NCBI GenBank assembly: GCA_905178155.1
Contig: CAJINV010000007.1
Coordinates: forward strand, 3,143,151 to 3,207,150
Source: Amoebophrya sp. A120
Taxonomy: Eukaryota; Sar; Dinophyceae; Syndiniales; Amoebophryaceae
Reading direction: 5' to 3'
DNA length: 64,000 nucleotides
Below are positions 42,499 through 53,000 of this stretch, piece by piece; position 1 is the stretch's first letter, and every line of letters starts with the position of its first letter. The position numbers and the translations under genes are program-made. A model generated the notes under the pieces. The model had not been told where the DNA came from. It did no database searches and was given only the letters and a program-made list of their open reading frames with translations.

Positions 42499-43150
42499 CG
42501 GTAGATTGATACATAGTGTATGTACCTTCCCGACGAGCCCACACGACATGAAGATCGCAGACCAAACGCTAGGTCTCTACCGCGATGATGCCCAGCTTCG
42601 CGGTTCAGACTATCTAATGTGTTGTAAGAAAGACTGTTGTATGTTGGCATCATTTTACTGCAAAATCGCTTTTATCAAAATGCAACTTCTACTACTGCGA
42701 CCTCCTCTGGTCTGCAGACACGTAAGTCGTATAAAATATAAGAGTGAAGACGAAGAGCTTGAATGAGGGTCGTTGAGAGATTTGCACGTGGGGCCTGATT
42801 CATGTATCTGCGTTCACTTCTCGCACTTTCTCGTATCGTGTCTCGTCGCAAAACTCAAAACGTACTCAAGCATTTTCGGGGGGAATCGAAATCAATACTG
42901 TCGAAATTTTACTAGCGCAACGATGATATTGTAGTCGAGGGTCACGTTGAGTGGTTGAAAACTACGCGTCTGTCATCGTGAGTTGTAATGGGTCCCACAT
43001 TCAAGTTTCCATTAGTCGGCCGCTTTTTTTATCCTCGAATGTACCACCAGAAATCGCGTAAAGGATGCGAAATTAAAAAAGGAGAATCCCAATAAAAGTG
43101 AGTCGTCGTGTTTGGCATTTCGACATCTCTGCAGAAACAAGAAATACACA
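42499..43150. other. Spacer between genes 13 and 14
   Basis: No convincing gene. An 86-codon frame at 42506-42766 overlaps the likely 3'-UTR and has no motif. Confidence 0.6.
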
Positions 43151-45829
43151 ATGCCAGACGAGTCTAAGTCTGCATTTGTCCTGCCGCTCTCCGAGCTGCA
43201 GGCGATCCAGCACCGCATTCTCCCGGCAGAGCAGGTAGAGGATTTGGGTAGGAAAAGGGCTCTGAAACTGCACGAGAACAGCAAAAAGCGCGCGGGCACG
43301 TGGACCAACACACTAGAAGGGTCAAGAAAAGCAAACATAGCCGCAAGACAGCTTAGGCTAGATGCGGAGGAGGCAGGTACGGAGTACACTTGTTGTGGAT
43401 CATGATAAGAATGATAAACCACCTTCGATCATAGGTCTTCTTCCTCTACAATGTGAAAGACGCCTGTTTCTGAAACAGGCACCAGCAATAGAAGTTCAAT
43501 GCTATAATCGAAAACCAACATTAAAACAGAGCGTCAGAAGCTGGATGAGCAGGAGGCCGCCATCCAATTAGAGAACCGTAGAAGAATAATCGCGAGGGCA
43601 AACAGATTGCTGTACGACGAGTCCGATAGAATGAAGTCCTTCCACTCAAAAATGCAGTACTCGGACTGTCTAGCGGAGCGAGAAGCTCAGGTGCAGTTGA
43701 AGGATGAGCTGAGCAGGTAATCTGATGACTTTCTGGTGCACGCAGTACAAATTAATAAGGACAAACAGTAACTGAATTGGATTTCGTGTAAACGTCCTTA
43801 CCTCGGCAGGCCAGTACAAGTGTGACAGAATTTGCATCTGAAACACAATCTCAAGCTTGTGTTGAATTTCTTTGAGCCGAACAACCACTTACATGATTCA
43901 CAGGTTAGAGCAGATTCGGGAGGAGCGATTTCTGGATATCGAGAAGCACAACTACCGAAAAATGCTGGAGCGTGAACTGCGCGAGAAGATGGAATATGAA
44001 GACAAACTCGGCAAAGCAACGGTGGTCCAAAAGCAGCAACTGTTGGAGGCAAAAACAAAGCGACTCGCGTTTATCGAGGAGGACATCTTGGAGGGTACCA
44101 CTTATGATGGCACAATCATCTTCTTCGCACTTGGCGAATGCATGAAATTGAAAAAAGGAAAAGAGCAGGGGAAGACGTTTGACCTCAGAACGACGACAGA
44201 TGGCGCTGCATGGTGACAGAATAAAAGTTTTTTCGTCTGAGAAAAAGTGGCCAAACGAAAATTTCTTCAGGTGAGCTCCTCCGCAAGAAAGCCGCAGAGG
44301 ACGCGGAGCAGGAGCGTAAGAACATTTTGAAGAGACGAGCCGAGGCCACTTTGGCACTAGTGGAGACGCAGAAGGCAAACGCGTACCTGAAATCTTGCCG
44401 GGAAGAGGACGACAAGAGGAAAGATAGGGAACGTATTTTTGATTTTTCGATACTGCTGTAGCTGTGCCCGCATGCCAATTTCAATTATCATAGCTTGCCG
44501 CACATGTTGAGGGCTTCCTGCATTTCATCAAACGCCGCATATGATTTTATTTTACAAAACCTCAGAGCGCAAAATCAACGAATACGCTGCGGACAAAGAG
44601 CGGCAGATGCAGCTCCGCAAGGCCCGGCTGAAAGAAATCCACGACAACAAGATGGAGATTCAGAACCGGCTGATCGAGAGGCAAGCTGCGCAGTTGAAAG
44701 CCGCAGCGAATGCCGAGGACGCGAGAATCGAGGGCGAAGTACTGCAGAAGCAGCTCGCGGACGAGAAAAAGAGGCTAGCGAAGGAAGCCAGATTACAGCA
44801 AATGGCAGATGACGTAAAGATGTTTTTTGATTGAAAGATACTCGCAGTGTAGAAGCGTAAGCGATAGGAAATGCAGCTTCACTGTGTAAATCTATCACGA
44901 AATTAGCAGATGAACCTAAGCTCACTTAGATGAATTACTTTTAAAATCATTCTGATTTTTGCGTATTTCAGGTAGACAAGAGTCGGCAGCAGCAGATTAA
45001 GCGCAAGGTGCTGCAGAGACAGACGGAAAAGAAAGAGGAGGTTGAGATGACACAGTTCTGGTCGCAGTGGTGCAAGCACTTAGGTATATGTTTTACGACA
45101 ACTAGCTGCCTCGGTGCTTGTATACGAACTTGCCGTGCATCAGACCGCATCATTTTCATTATGGAATGAAATCGCAGGCCCCGTCTTGTGGTTTTTGTCA
45201 TGCGTCTTTCTGCAAACACCTTCAACCGCCATGTTTACATAAAAAACGACATTTTTTGACACTGCTTCTATTTAACAGAAAACGAAGAGCGGCAAGAGGA
45301 GGGGCTGAAGTTCGAGGCCGCGAAGAAGCTGCAGGCGGAGCACCGAAAACAAATGGCCCAGAACAAAACCAAACGGAACCACGACCGGGAAACGGAGCTG
45401 TTGGTGGTGGAGAAGGCGCAGCAAGCCATCGAGATGGATTCGCTATCGAATGAAAAGATGTCTGGGTCTGGAAGGTTGCAACTTGTGATGCTGTGTGTAA
45501 ATTCTAAAAAGATTTGTATTGCATGAGCAGCAGCAGGAGGAGGAGTCCAGTTTGTGTTACGCGGGGAGGGCATTTCTCATGCGGAATCGGCATCAGGAAG
45601 CCCTCTAAAAATCTTTGATGCTAGGTGATGCATTACAGGCATTCTGGGCCACGCAAAATATGCATGACAAACGTGGCAATCTTCCAGACCTAGACATATT
45701 TGCAGCTGATATTCGCTAGAGTACTACAAGTACGCGGAAGCAATGATCCGCGAATACGCGGAGGATGGCAAGAACGTCATCCCATTGATCAAGGAACTCA
45801 AGGAGTACCGGAAACGGGAGGGGATTTAG
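43151..45829 (+). CDS. CFAP210: CFAP210 (CCDC173)-like axonemal doublet protein
   Basis: Eight exons (43151-43376, 43530-43716, 43904-44094, 44271-44432, 44566-44813, 44972-45083, 45279-45443, 45717-45829) give 467 residues, nearly all charged coiled coil of the trichohyalin-plectin-homology type. Six introns are GT-AG; the last is introner A5. The pattern LPLSELQAIQHRI, then AGTWTNTLEGSRKANIAARQL, then RANRLLYDESDRMKSFHSKMQYSDCLAEREAQ matches the order of conserved segments in CFAP210. There, a HWSNTI-like motif precedes a QTDRVKxFHSALLLxEVLKEREAQ-like block. CFAP210 is a microtubule inner protein of the A-tubule near the inner junction of ciliary doublets, and the length is close to its relatives. 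It implies a flagellated stage. CFAP45, CFAP53 or MNS1 are the alternative family members, less well matched. Confidence 0.82.
45444..45716 (+). mobile_element. Introner element A5, inverted orientation (273 bp)
   Basis: Target duplication ATTCGC at 45438-45443 and 45711-45716; family A ends (ATGTCTGGGTCTGGAAG left, CTTCCAGACCTAGACAT right). Removal joins TCG C to TA GAG TAC in frame. Its segment 45589-45625 is the reverse complement of 3018-3054 in A3 with one mismatch by eye, so this copy lies in the opposite orientation. Confidence 0.92.
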
Positions 45830-47435
45830 GGATTCGCAGCAGGAGAGGTTCTCGTCATGTAGTACAACTTCTCGAGGATTTTTTTTCTGCTGCTCACCTC
45901 GTCCTGGCCTATCTTCGGTGCAGCACAGTTGTCTTAGAAATACTCTGTCAGATGACTCGGAGTTTTATACTAGAGAAATTTGCTAATGCTACGCAGCCGC
46001 AGAAATGCAACCGGTAGCAGGGAAAGCGAAATCAAATTTTTAGCATGTCAGCATCGGAAGAACTAAAACCTAATTTGCTTATCACCAGTTTAATACGCAG
46101 AAAAAGTAGTGTCTCGAAGCTACTGAAAGAAGTTTTTTACGCAATAGAGTTTACAGATACAGAATATCTCTCGTCGTGGATACGTTTATCCGTTTGATAC
46201 AAATTTGTTTCAGAGTTTGACGTTACCTGGTCCTGGTTCTTTGCAGAAACGGGTACTGCGAATGAAGTGTAGCTTTAATATCGGAACAAGCTTCGGAATG
46301 ACAAAACAGGCTTATTGAACTGTACACTTGGAAAAATATGAGAATGAAAAATCCAACAGAATGAATAAGGTCGCTTTGACATCAGGATTTGTGCAACCTA
46401 GGAAGGAAAAGAAGCGCGAGGCCGTTGCGAGGCAGGGATCGATGCTCGGTGTGACTCAGCAGGCTAGCGGTGACGGCGAACCGCGGTAAAGGAAAATAGC
46501 GGCCTCTGCGGAAGTAAATGTCGGTCGATGTCGTGTCGTCCAGCTTAGTTGTATGACAGGAAAACATGTGGAAAGACCCACTTCTCTCTGGTCTGCCGTG
46601 AATGTGGAAGAGTCCGACTACCTAGATGTACTATTTACACCATCTATTCCGGCTTTAGTACCGACTTGATTTTGATACTCTCTCACCAAAGTTGGTTCTA
46701 CTTACGTTTCTGCTTCTTGTTGACAAAAAGGTTTAAGGGCAAAAGAGGAGCTTCTACTTTTTGAGAAGTTGCAAAAGTTCTGGCCTAACGCTTTGTCATT
46801 TCGTAACAACATTGTCAAAATTTGAAGAGCAGCAGCAGGAAAAAATCGGGTTGGGTGTGTTTCTCTCCGCCGGTCTGGATGCTGTTTTAGTCTTCTCGCG
46901 GCAAGCCAAGGAACATATTCGGGGTCGAAAATAACGCACTGAGCAGGTAATTCTACAAGACGTGGTCTCCAGCGCAGCTTCCAGCGCAGGTCGGGGTCGG
47001 ACACGCGGCCTCCAGCGCGGGCATTCTACAACTTCCGCTCCAATTAGCGGGCAGTACGAGCTACTGCAAATCTTGCGAATCCTCGACCAGCGGCCGGCGT
47101 CAGTATCGACGTCGAATTAGAACGTGAGGACGACAGAAGCACTGACCGAAGCTCGCCCGTTCAAGCACAGAGTGCTCACGGCATCTTCTGCTCTCAACGT
47201 GGTGCAGGAGTCGAAAAAACATAAAACCGTAGTCCCACTACCATTTGTGCGCAACGTGCACCACCGGCGCCATCCTGCTACAGACGAGATTAATAAAACG
47301 TATCTTGCGCTGCACCAGCCAGCAGCTACCTGGTCGATCGTCTCTCGTCGCCGTCCACTTCCTTGGCGCTAGTAGCCAGCGTAGGTACAACCGCTAGGTC
47401 GACCACCGCTGCTTCGGCAGACGCCACGAGCAGCC
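45830..47435. other. Spacer between genes 14 and 15
   Basis: 1.6 kb, AT-rich at first and GC-richer near 46950-47430. A short degenerate repeat of CCAGCGCAG/CTCCAGCGC units sits at 46971-47018. A 100-codon minus frame (46702-47004) crosses it but has no ATG. An 82-codon + frame at 47124-47372 is probably 5'-UTR. Confidence 0.5.
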
Positions 47436-49153
47436 ATGGCGTCCTCAAGCAGCGGCCCGTCGAGCGGGCCGAACCCGAAGAAGACCACACTGAAGCAAAA
47501 CATGAATCCGAAGGAGATCATCATCACCACTAAACTCGCCAAATCCGCACGAAACGCCATGTCGAAAAAGGTGCTGCAGCTCGGGTACTGCTCCCTCGGC
47601 ACCGAAACCATGGGCGTGGTGGTCAAGCATATGCGCTTACACCAAGTGCAGGAGGTGGACCTGAGGTGTAACGCGATAGGAGCAGATGGTAGGGAATATT
47701 GTTGGGCGAGCTCTTTGTTTTGGACAAAGGACAAGCAGTACAAATTCCCCTATTGATTGTAAAGATAATTGCACCCAGATCTATTACCGGTAAAGCGTTC
47801 ACTATTTCGTGGGTGCTGGAAAAAACAAGTATTCGAAAAATTGGAATTGCTCAAGATTATTTATTCCCATCTCCACACAGCTCTCGTGATTCTTGCGCAC
47901 GCGCTGCACCACGATCGGCTTGGGATACGAAAGCTGGGATTGAAACTGAATCACGTCGGCCAGGACAAAAACTTGCGCGGAACGGAGGCATTAGCGGACG
48001 CGTTGTCAGAGAACACAAAGCTGCAATACCTGGACTTGAGGTGATCATAGTGATTTTTTAGATTTGAGTTGTTTCCTCGTTGCAGAGTTTTCCCGCATAA
48101 AAAACGCTTCATCAAACATAAAGCGTTCCTAGGTTGTACGGCGGGTACTAACTACTGCAGGTATAACCGCCTCGCAGACGAGCACATGGGGAGCGTGAAG
48201 CGAATTTTGAGCACGAATCGGCACTTGCTCACCCTTTTGATCTCGTTCAACAACGAGATCACCGACAAGGGCGCGCGGATGATCCTCGACGCGCTGAAGA
48301 ACAACTTTACGGTCCAGCACGTGGAGATGGCCTACTGCAAGTTGTCCGACCCGATGCTGGAAAAGGTGGACGGTCGAGTGCAGAAAAACCGTGACTCGGT
48401 CGTGACCGTCGATCCCCACACGGGAGAGATGATCGTGAAAGCCAAAGACGTCTCCTCCGCCGCGGAACGGGCGAAAATCGTGGAGGACCCGTGCGTGAAG
48501 AAGGTCCGCATGCTCGGGTTTCCCTTGCAGCACATCTGCATCTATCTGGAGATGCTGCAGCTGGGAACCATGCAGGCGAAAATGGCAAAGTTAGAAGGGG
48601 AAGACAAGGAAAAAGTCCTGAATCACGCCGGCATGGAGAGGGAAGCGGGGTATAGAGATGAAGAGGTCATGTTGGGACAACGAGGACAAGGTGTTGCATA
48701 TGGACAAAATACAGGACGAAATGATAATAGCAGTCTCAGTGATCTACATTTGAGTTTCCCTTCCGCTTTCCGCATTTTGTTCGAATAACCTGAAAAACTC
48801 CAAGGTTCCTGAAAGAGATCCTGCAACTTGAGGAGCAACTCGTGCAATTCACGGTCGACAAGGAGGACACGGGCGGCGAACTGCAGAAATATCTCGAGTC
48901 GACTAACGAACTGTCGGCGGAGATTTCGGAACTCGAGCACAAGCGGAATTTCGTGCAACGGAAGATGACGGACAAGATGAAGTCCATGGACACGGTGATC
49001 AGGTCCGCCCGCACCGCCTGCGCCGGGCTGCAAGAGCAAAACTACATGTCCCAAGTGGAACTCGAAAACGAGAAGAAAGAGAACGCCAGGCTGCGGTTGT
49101 ACTTGCAACGCTGCAAGAAGGACATCGAAGACCAATTCCCGGACGCCACGTGA
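47436..49153 (+). CDS. Leucine-rich-repeat (RNI-type) protein with C-terminal coiled coil
   Basis: Exons 47436-47688, 47881-48040, 48161-48649 and 48805-49153 give 416 residues; all three introns are GT-AG with agreeing phases. After a short Ser/Gly/Pro leader come ribonuclease-inhibitor-like repeats: VVVKHMRLHQVQEVDLRCN, GTEALADALSENTKLQYLDLR, MGSVKRILSTNRHLLTLLIS and GARMILDALKNNFTVQHVEMA. A basic/acidic spacer is followed by a coiled coil from about residue 300 (LKEILQLEEQLVQF, ELQKYLESTNELSAEISELE, ENARLRLYLQRCKKDIE). Such LRR plus coiled-coil proteins are common in flagella (for example DRC5-like) but the repeats alone do not fix a role. Introns fall at repeat boundaries, as is usual for this fold. 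Probably a scaffold. Confidence 0.8.
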
Positions 49154-50022
49154 GGGCGGGAGGGACTGGCCTTCTGGGTTCTTGCACAACTACTTCAAGC
49201 TCCACATTGGTTAATATTTTGGTGTTGCTTTGTCATTCGCAGCACAGATCATTTGAACACACATGCTCAGCAGCAGCTTCTTTGTGGCTGGGAACAAACT
49301 GAACTGTCGAAACGACGGAAGCAACATAGAAAAACCAAAGCATTCCGCAAGAATGTTGTTGGACCAAGTGAAGCCATTTGGAACCACTATGAAGTGGGTA
49401 AAAACTGCTCTCTTCTGTCGCTGTCGTTGTTTCCACTTTGTTTCCATGCACCACGACATTTGTGAGCGAGCTGAGGGACGACGTGGTTGCACCAGCAGAG
49501 TCTCTTGTCTATTCTTCAATAATTGCTTTCGTTTGTTTTTCTCTTCGTTGCGAGTGAGATAACGGTTTTTCTTTCTACCATACAAGATCTGCTTCGTCGA
49601 CGTATTGAGCGCAAGTTTGATCTACCTCCGATCGTCGTATTCTTTTCGTGAAGTGCGCGTGTTCGCCTGGTGGTCTGTAGACAACCGAAAGAACTTGTCG
49701 CATTCGTCTTTCCCAGTCGCCGGCCATTCGAATAAAGTCTTCGAGAAATTATACATAGAGGATGCTGGCGGGTTTTCGAAGTAGTAGAACAAGAAAGTTT
49801 GCTTTTGGTTCTAGTAAGCTTCACAACATAACATCAATTACTTAATTTTTCTGATGCGACCTGCTGCCTCTGGTCCTGCGTCCTTGTTAACCCGCAAGGA
49901 AAAAATGACAGGGCCGCCAGCCCACCGCTTTATTACTTCAGTGCTCGCCCGCTGACGTGGCTGAGTCCTATAACTTCCAGTTAACTGAAACTCAGGAAGA
50001 AGACAACCTGTGAATTATCGCC
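49154..50022. other. Spacer between genes 15 and 16
   Basis: Overlapping frames of 100-125 codons exist on both strands at 49211-49585, without motifs. Nothing else recognised. Confidence 0.55.
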
Positions 50023-53000
50023 ATGGAATCGCCGATCCTCCCCCTCGAGGGGAGTCCCTCGCGGACGATTTTACCGACGCCCGACCGCCTCCACGCTTAC
50101 TCTCTCATTACCTACGAGCCGCCCGAGGGGAATGGCCAGCGGGTCCGGGCGCAGTTGCTAATTGACGAAATTTTCCCTACGATAACCGATTTACCGCAAA
50201 TAAAGAATTCCGGAGCTACCGCTGGTGGCTCCTCGTCCTCTACTTCCAGTAGCGCTTTTTTGCTCTCCTCACCGAAACCCGGAAATAGGCAAACAGGGTT
50301 GTTCTTTGCCGCAGCTTCTGCGGGGGCCATTGTATCAAAAACAACCGCAGTTGTCGACCAAAATTCCCCTCCGCCGTCTCCGCCGGGCCTCGTCGTTGCA
50401 ACCCGAGCCCGGACCGTGCAGGATCTGGTCGCCAAACGCGCAAGACAGCGGTTTTGCCGGGAGAAGTGGCAGCAGTGGCGATTTGCGTACTCACAGTCGC
50501 GGTACAGCAAGGCGAAGCAGAAGCTGGCGACCTCCCTCTACAACGTCCGCGTACTGAAAAAGGCGATTTTGAGCTGGAAATTCGCCGCGTGCGAGCTCCC
50601 GACGACGCAGCTCCTCGCCGTGGAAGTTTCCTATTGCGAGAAATCGATTGCCCTGCTTCAACTCTGCCTCGACGAGTGGCTGAAGCAAGCGATCGCGGAA
50701 AAATTTCTGAAGCGGCCGGAGCTCTCCTTCGTGAACCTGTTCCAGTCGCGGAAGAATGTCCTTCTCTACTGGACGGAGTACGTGAAAAAAAAGAAACACC
50801 TGGAAAGGGCGGAGAAACTGACAAATATCCGGGTAAACCAGTCCCGCGTGCGCATCTGGTGGCTGGAATTCGGCTACCACCGGACCCTGCGGGTGAACTT
50901 GTTTTTGCTGCAAAAACTGACGCTTTCGCTCTGGCGGAAGGAAACGGTCCGGGACTCCAAGATCGTGAAGTCGTTTCAAGAACGGTGGTCTTACTTCAAC
51001 TACTTCAGCAACTTCTTGGAGTTCCTCTGGAACGGAATCCTGGATAAAAGAAACCGGGCGCGCATCCACTTCACGAAACGACAGAAGCGGGAGATTGTGA
51101 AGGCGTGGCAAACCTCGGCGTGGATCGCGAGACAGACGCGGAGGTTCACGAAGTTAGCCTCGGTGTTTTCCTCCTCGACCGTGATGCGCAACGCTTTCAA
51201 CCGGTTATCAAATGTAAAAATGTCTGGGTCTGAAAGGTTGCAAGACTTGTCATGCAGGTTGTCCATGATGCGCGAGGTCTGTCATACACGACCTAGCATG
51301 ACAGATTCTGTGCGACCTCTATCATGCCTATCCTGCATGAGAAATTGCCTCTCGATTAGGTCAAAAGTGGAAAGCTTTTGGCACTCATGCAACACAGATT
51401 TTTGCATGATTCGGATTTAGCATGAGAAGTTGCAATCTTCCAGACCCAGACATTTTTGCAATGCATACCGGTGGATCCAGTACCACGAGCAGTTCCAGTT
51501 CTTCGCGCAGCAGCGGCAGAAGGCGGCAGCGCATCACAACCTTGTCGTGTTCAAAACGGTGGGGAAGAAATGCTTGAAGGAGTGGGGCAAGCTGCTGAAA
51601 TTCGTGCAATCTGCAAGGGACAACGCGTTTCTCTTAGGCGAGAAGTCCAACGAGGACAGACTACAATTCACCTTTGAAAACTGGGTGCGGGCAGTGGAGG
51701 AGCTGAAGCACGAGCGCGAGTTGCTGAAGATCCTGCGGCGGGTGGAAACGCGGTTTTTCGTTTTACCGACGTTGGAGGCGTGGCGGAAGTTCACCCGGGA
51801 GGAACGACTCGGCAAGCACTTCGCACTACTCGCATCCGAATTCTCCGAGGGCACAACGTTGCGGCTAAACTTTACCACTTGGAGGACGAACGTGGTCGTG
51901 GAGAAGAGAGTGCGGGTGCACCGGGAGATGTGGCAGAACTTCGCGATACGGAGGGGGTACGGGAAGCGGGCGTTTTACACGTGGGAAGAAAACTTGAGAG
52001 CCCAGAAGAAAGTCCTGCAATTCTGTATTGTGGTTATTCTACTAGTCGTTTTCTTTCTGTTTTTCATCTTGAAACCGCATGAATTCCAATTCGATGTCCA
52101 ACTGTACTACTTACAAAGAAGTTCACATTACAACAGCCCGCCTGATCGCCTCCGGCAACCGCGAGACGTTGTTGAAGCTGCACCTGCTCGAGTGGCGAAA
52201 GTACGCAGAGGACCAGATTCAAGAGCGGCACCAGGAAGAAGTCGCGAAGGAGTACCAGAAGCGGTTTGTCGTGCAGAAGTACTTCGAGATCTTCGTGGAG
52301 ACGATCAAAAACGACAAGAAATTGAAGCACCTCTGCTCCGGCCTGATCGCGCAGTTCGGCGCCGGTCTGCAGCAGAAATTCTTCGACGCCTGGCGCAAGG
52401 TATGGGAATGCACAACCCCCCCTCCCCCTCATTTGCCATGCAAAATCCCAAATCCAATGGCGGCCTTGTGGCACTGTTTGCACGACAAATTTTCGAAGCC
52501 CAAACAGTACTCTACACGAGAAGCATGAATTTGTCATGCATAGGTTCCACGTGTGCGGATGTTTGTGTTGCTGTTCATGCCATGCAAATGAGGGGGAGGG
52601 GGGTTGTGCACTCTCATGCAAGGGGGTGAAGCTGAAGAAGCAGGACATGGAGAACGTCGGGAAGGGGGAGATGCTGGTGCAGAAACTGTTCTGTTGGAAA
52701 CTTTTCCGGCTTTGGAAAGAGTCGTTTTTGCTGCGTTTAAAACTGAAAGCGAAATTCTTCGAGTTCCACGAAAACCACCACCGGTACTTTGTGCTGCTGC
52801 ACACGATCAGGAAGTGGGAGAAGAACCGGGAACTGTCGGAAAACCACCGGAAGAAGTACACGAAAGCGGGCACCTTCCGGGTGGAGTGGTGGGGCTTCCG
52901 CCCCTGGAGACTGGCGGTGGAGCAGGCGAAGCGGTTGGCGTTTGGCGCGAAGTTCCTGGCAGAGAACAACGCGGGCTACTGTTTGCTGCAAGCGTTCAAG

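Noticed and set aside
46702..47004. 100-codon minus-strand frame
   Set aside because: No ATG; part of its sequence comes from a short GC-rich repeat at 46971-47018.
612..52623. CRISPR-like or IS-type interpretation of the repeated inverted ends
   Set aside because: Copies are dispersed in different genes, carry no transposase frame, and are removed in frame from eukaryotic coding regions, so intron-forming elements fit better.
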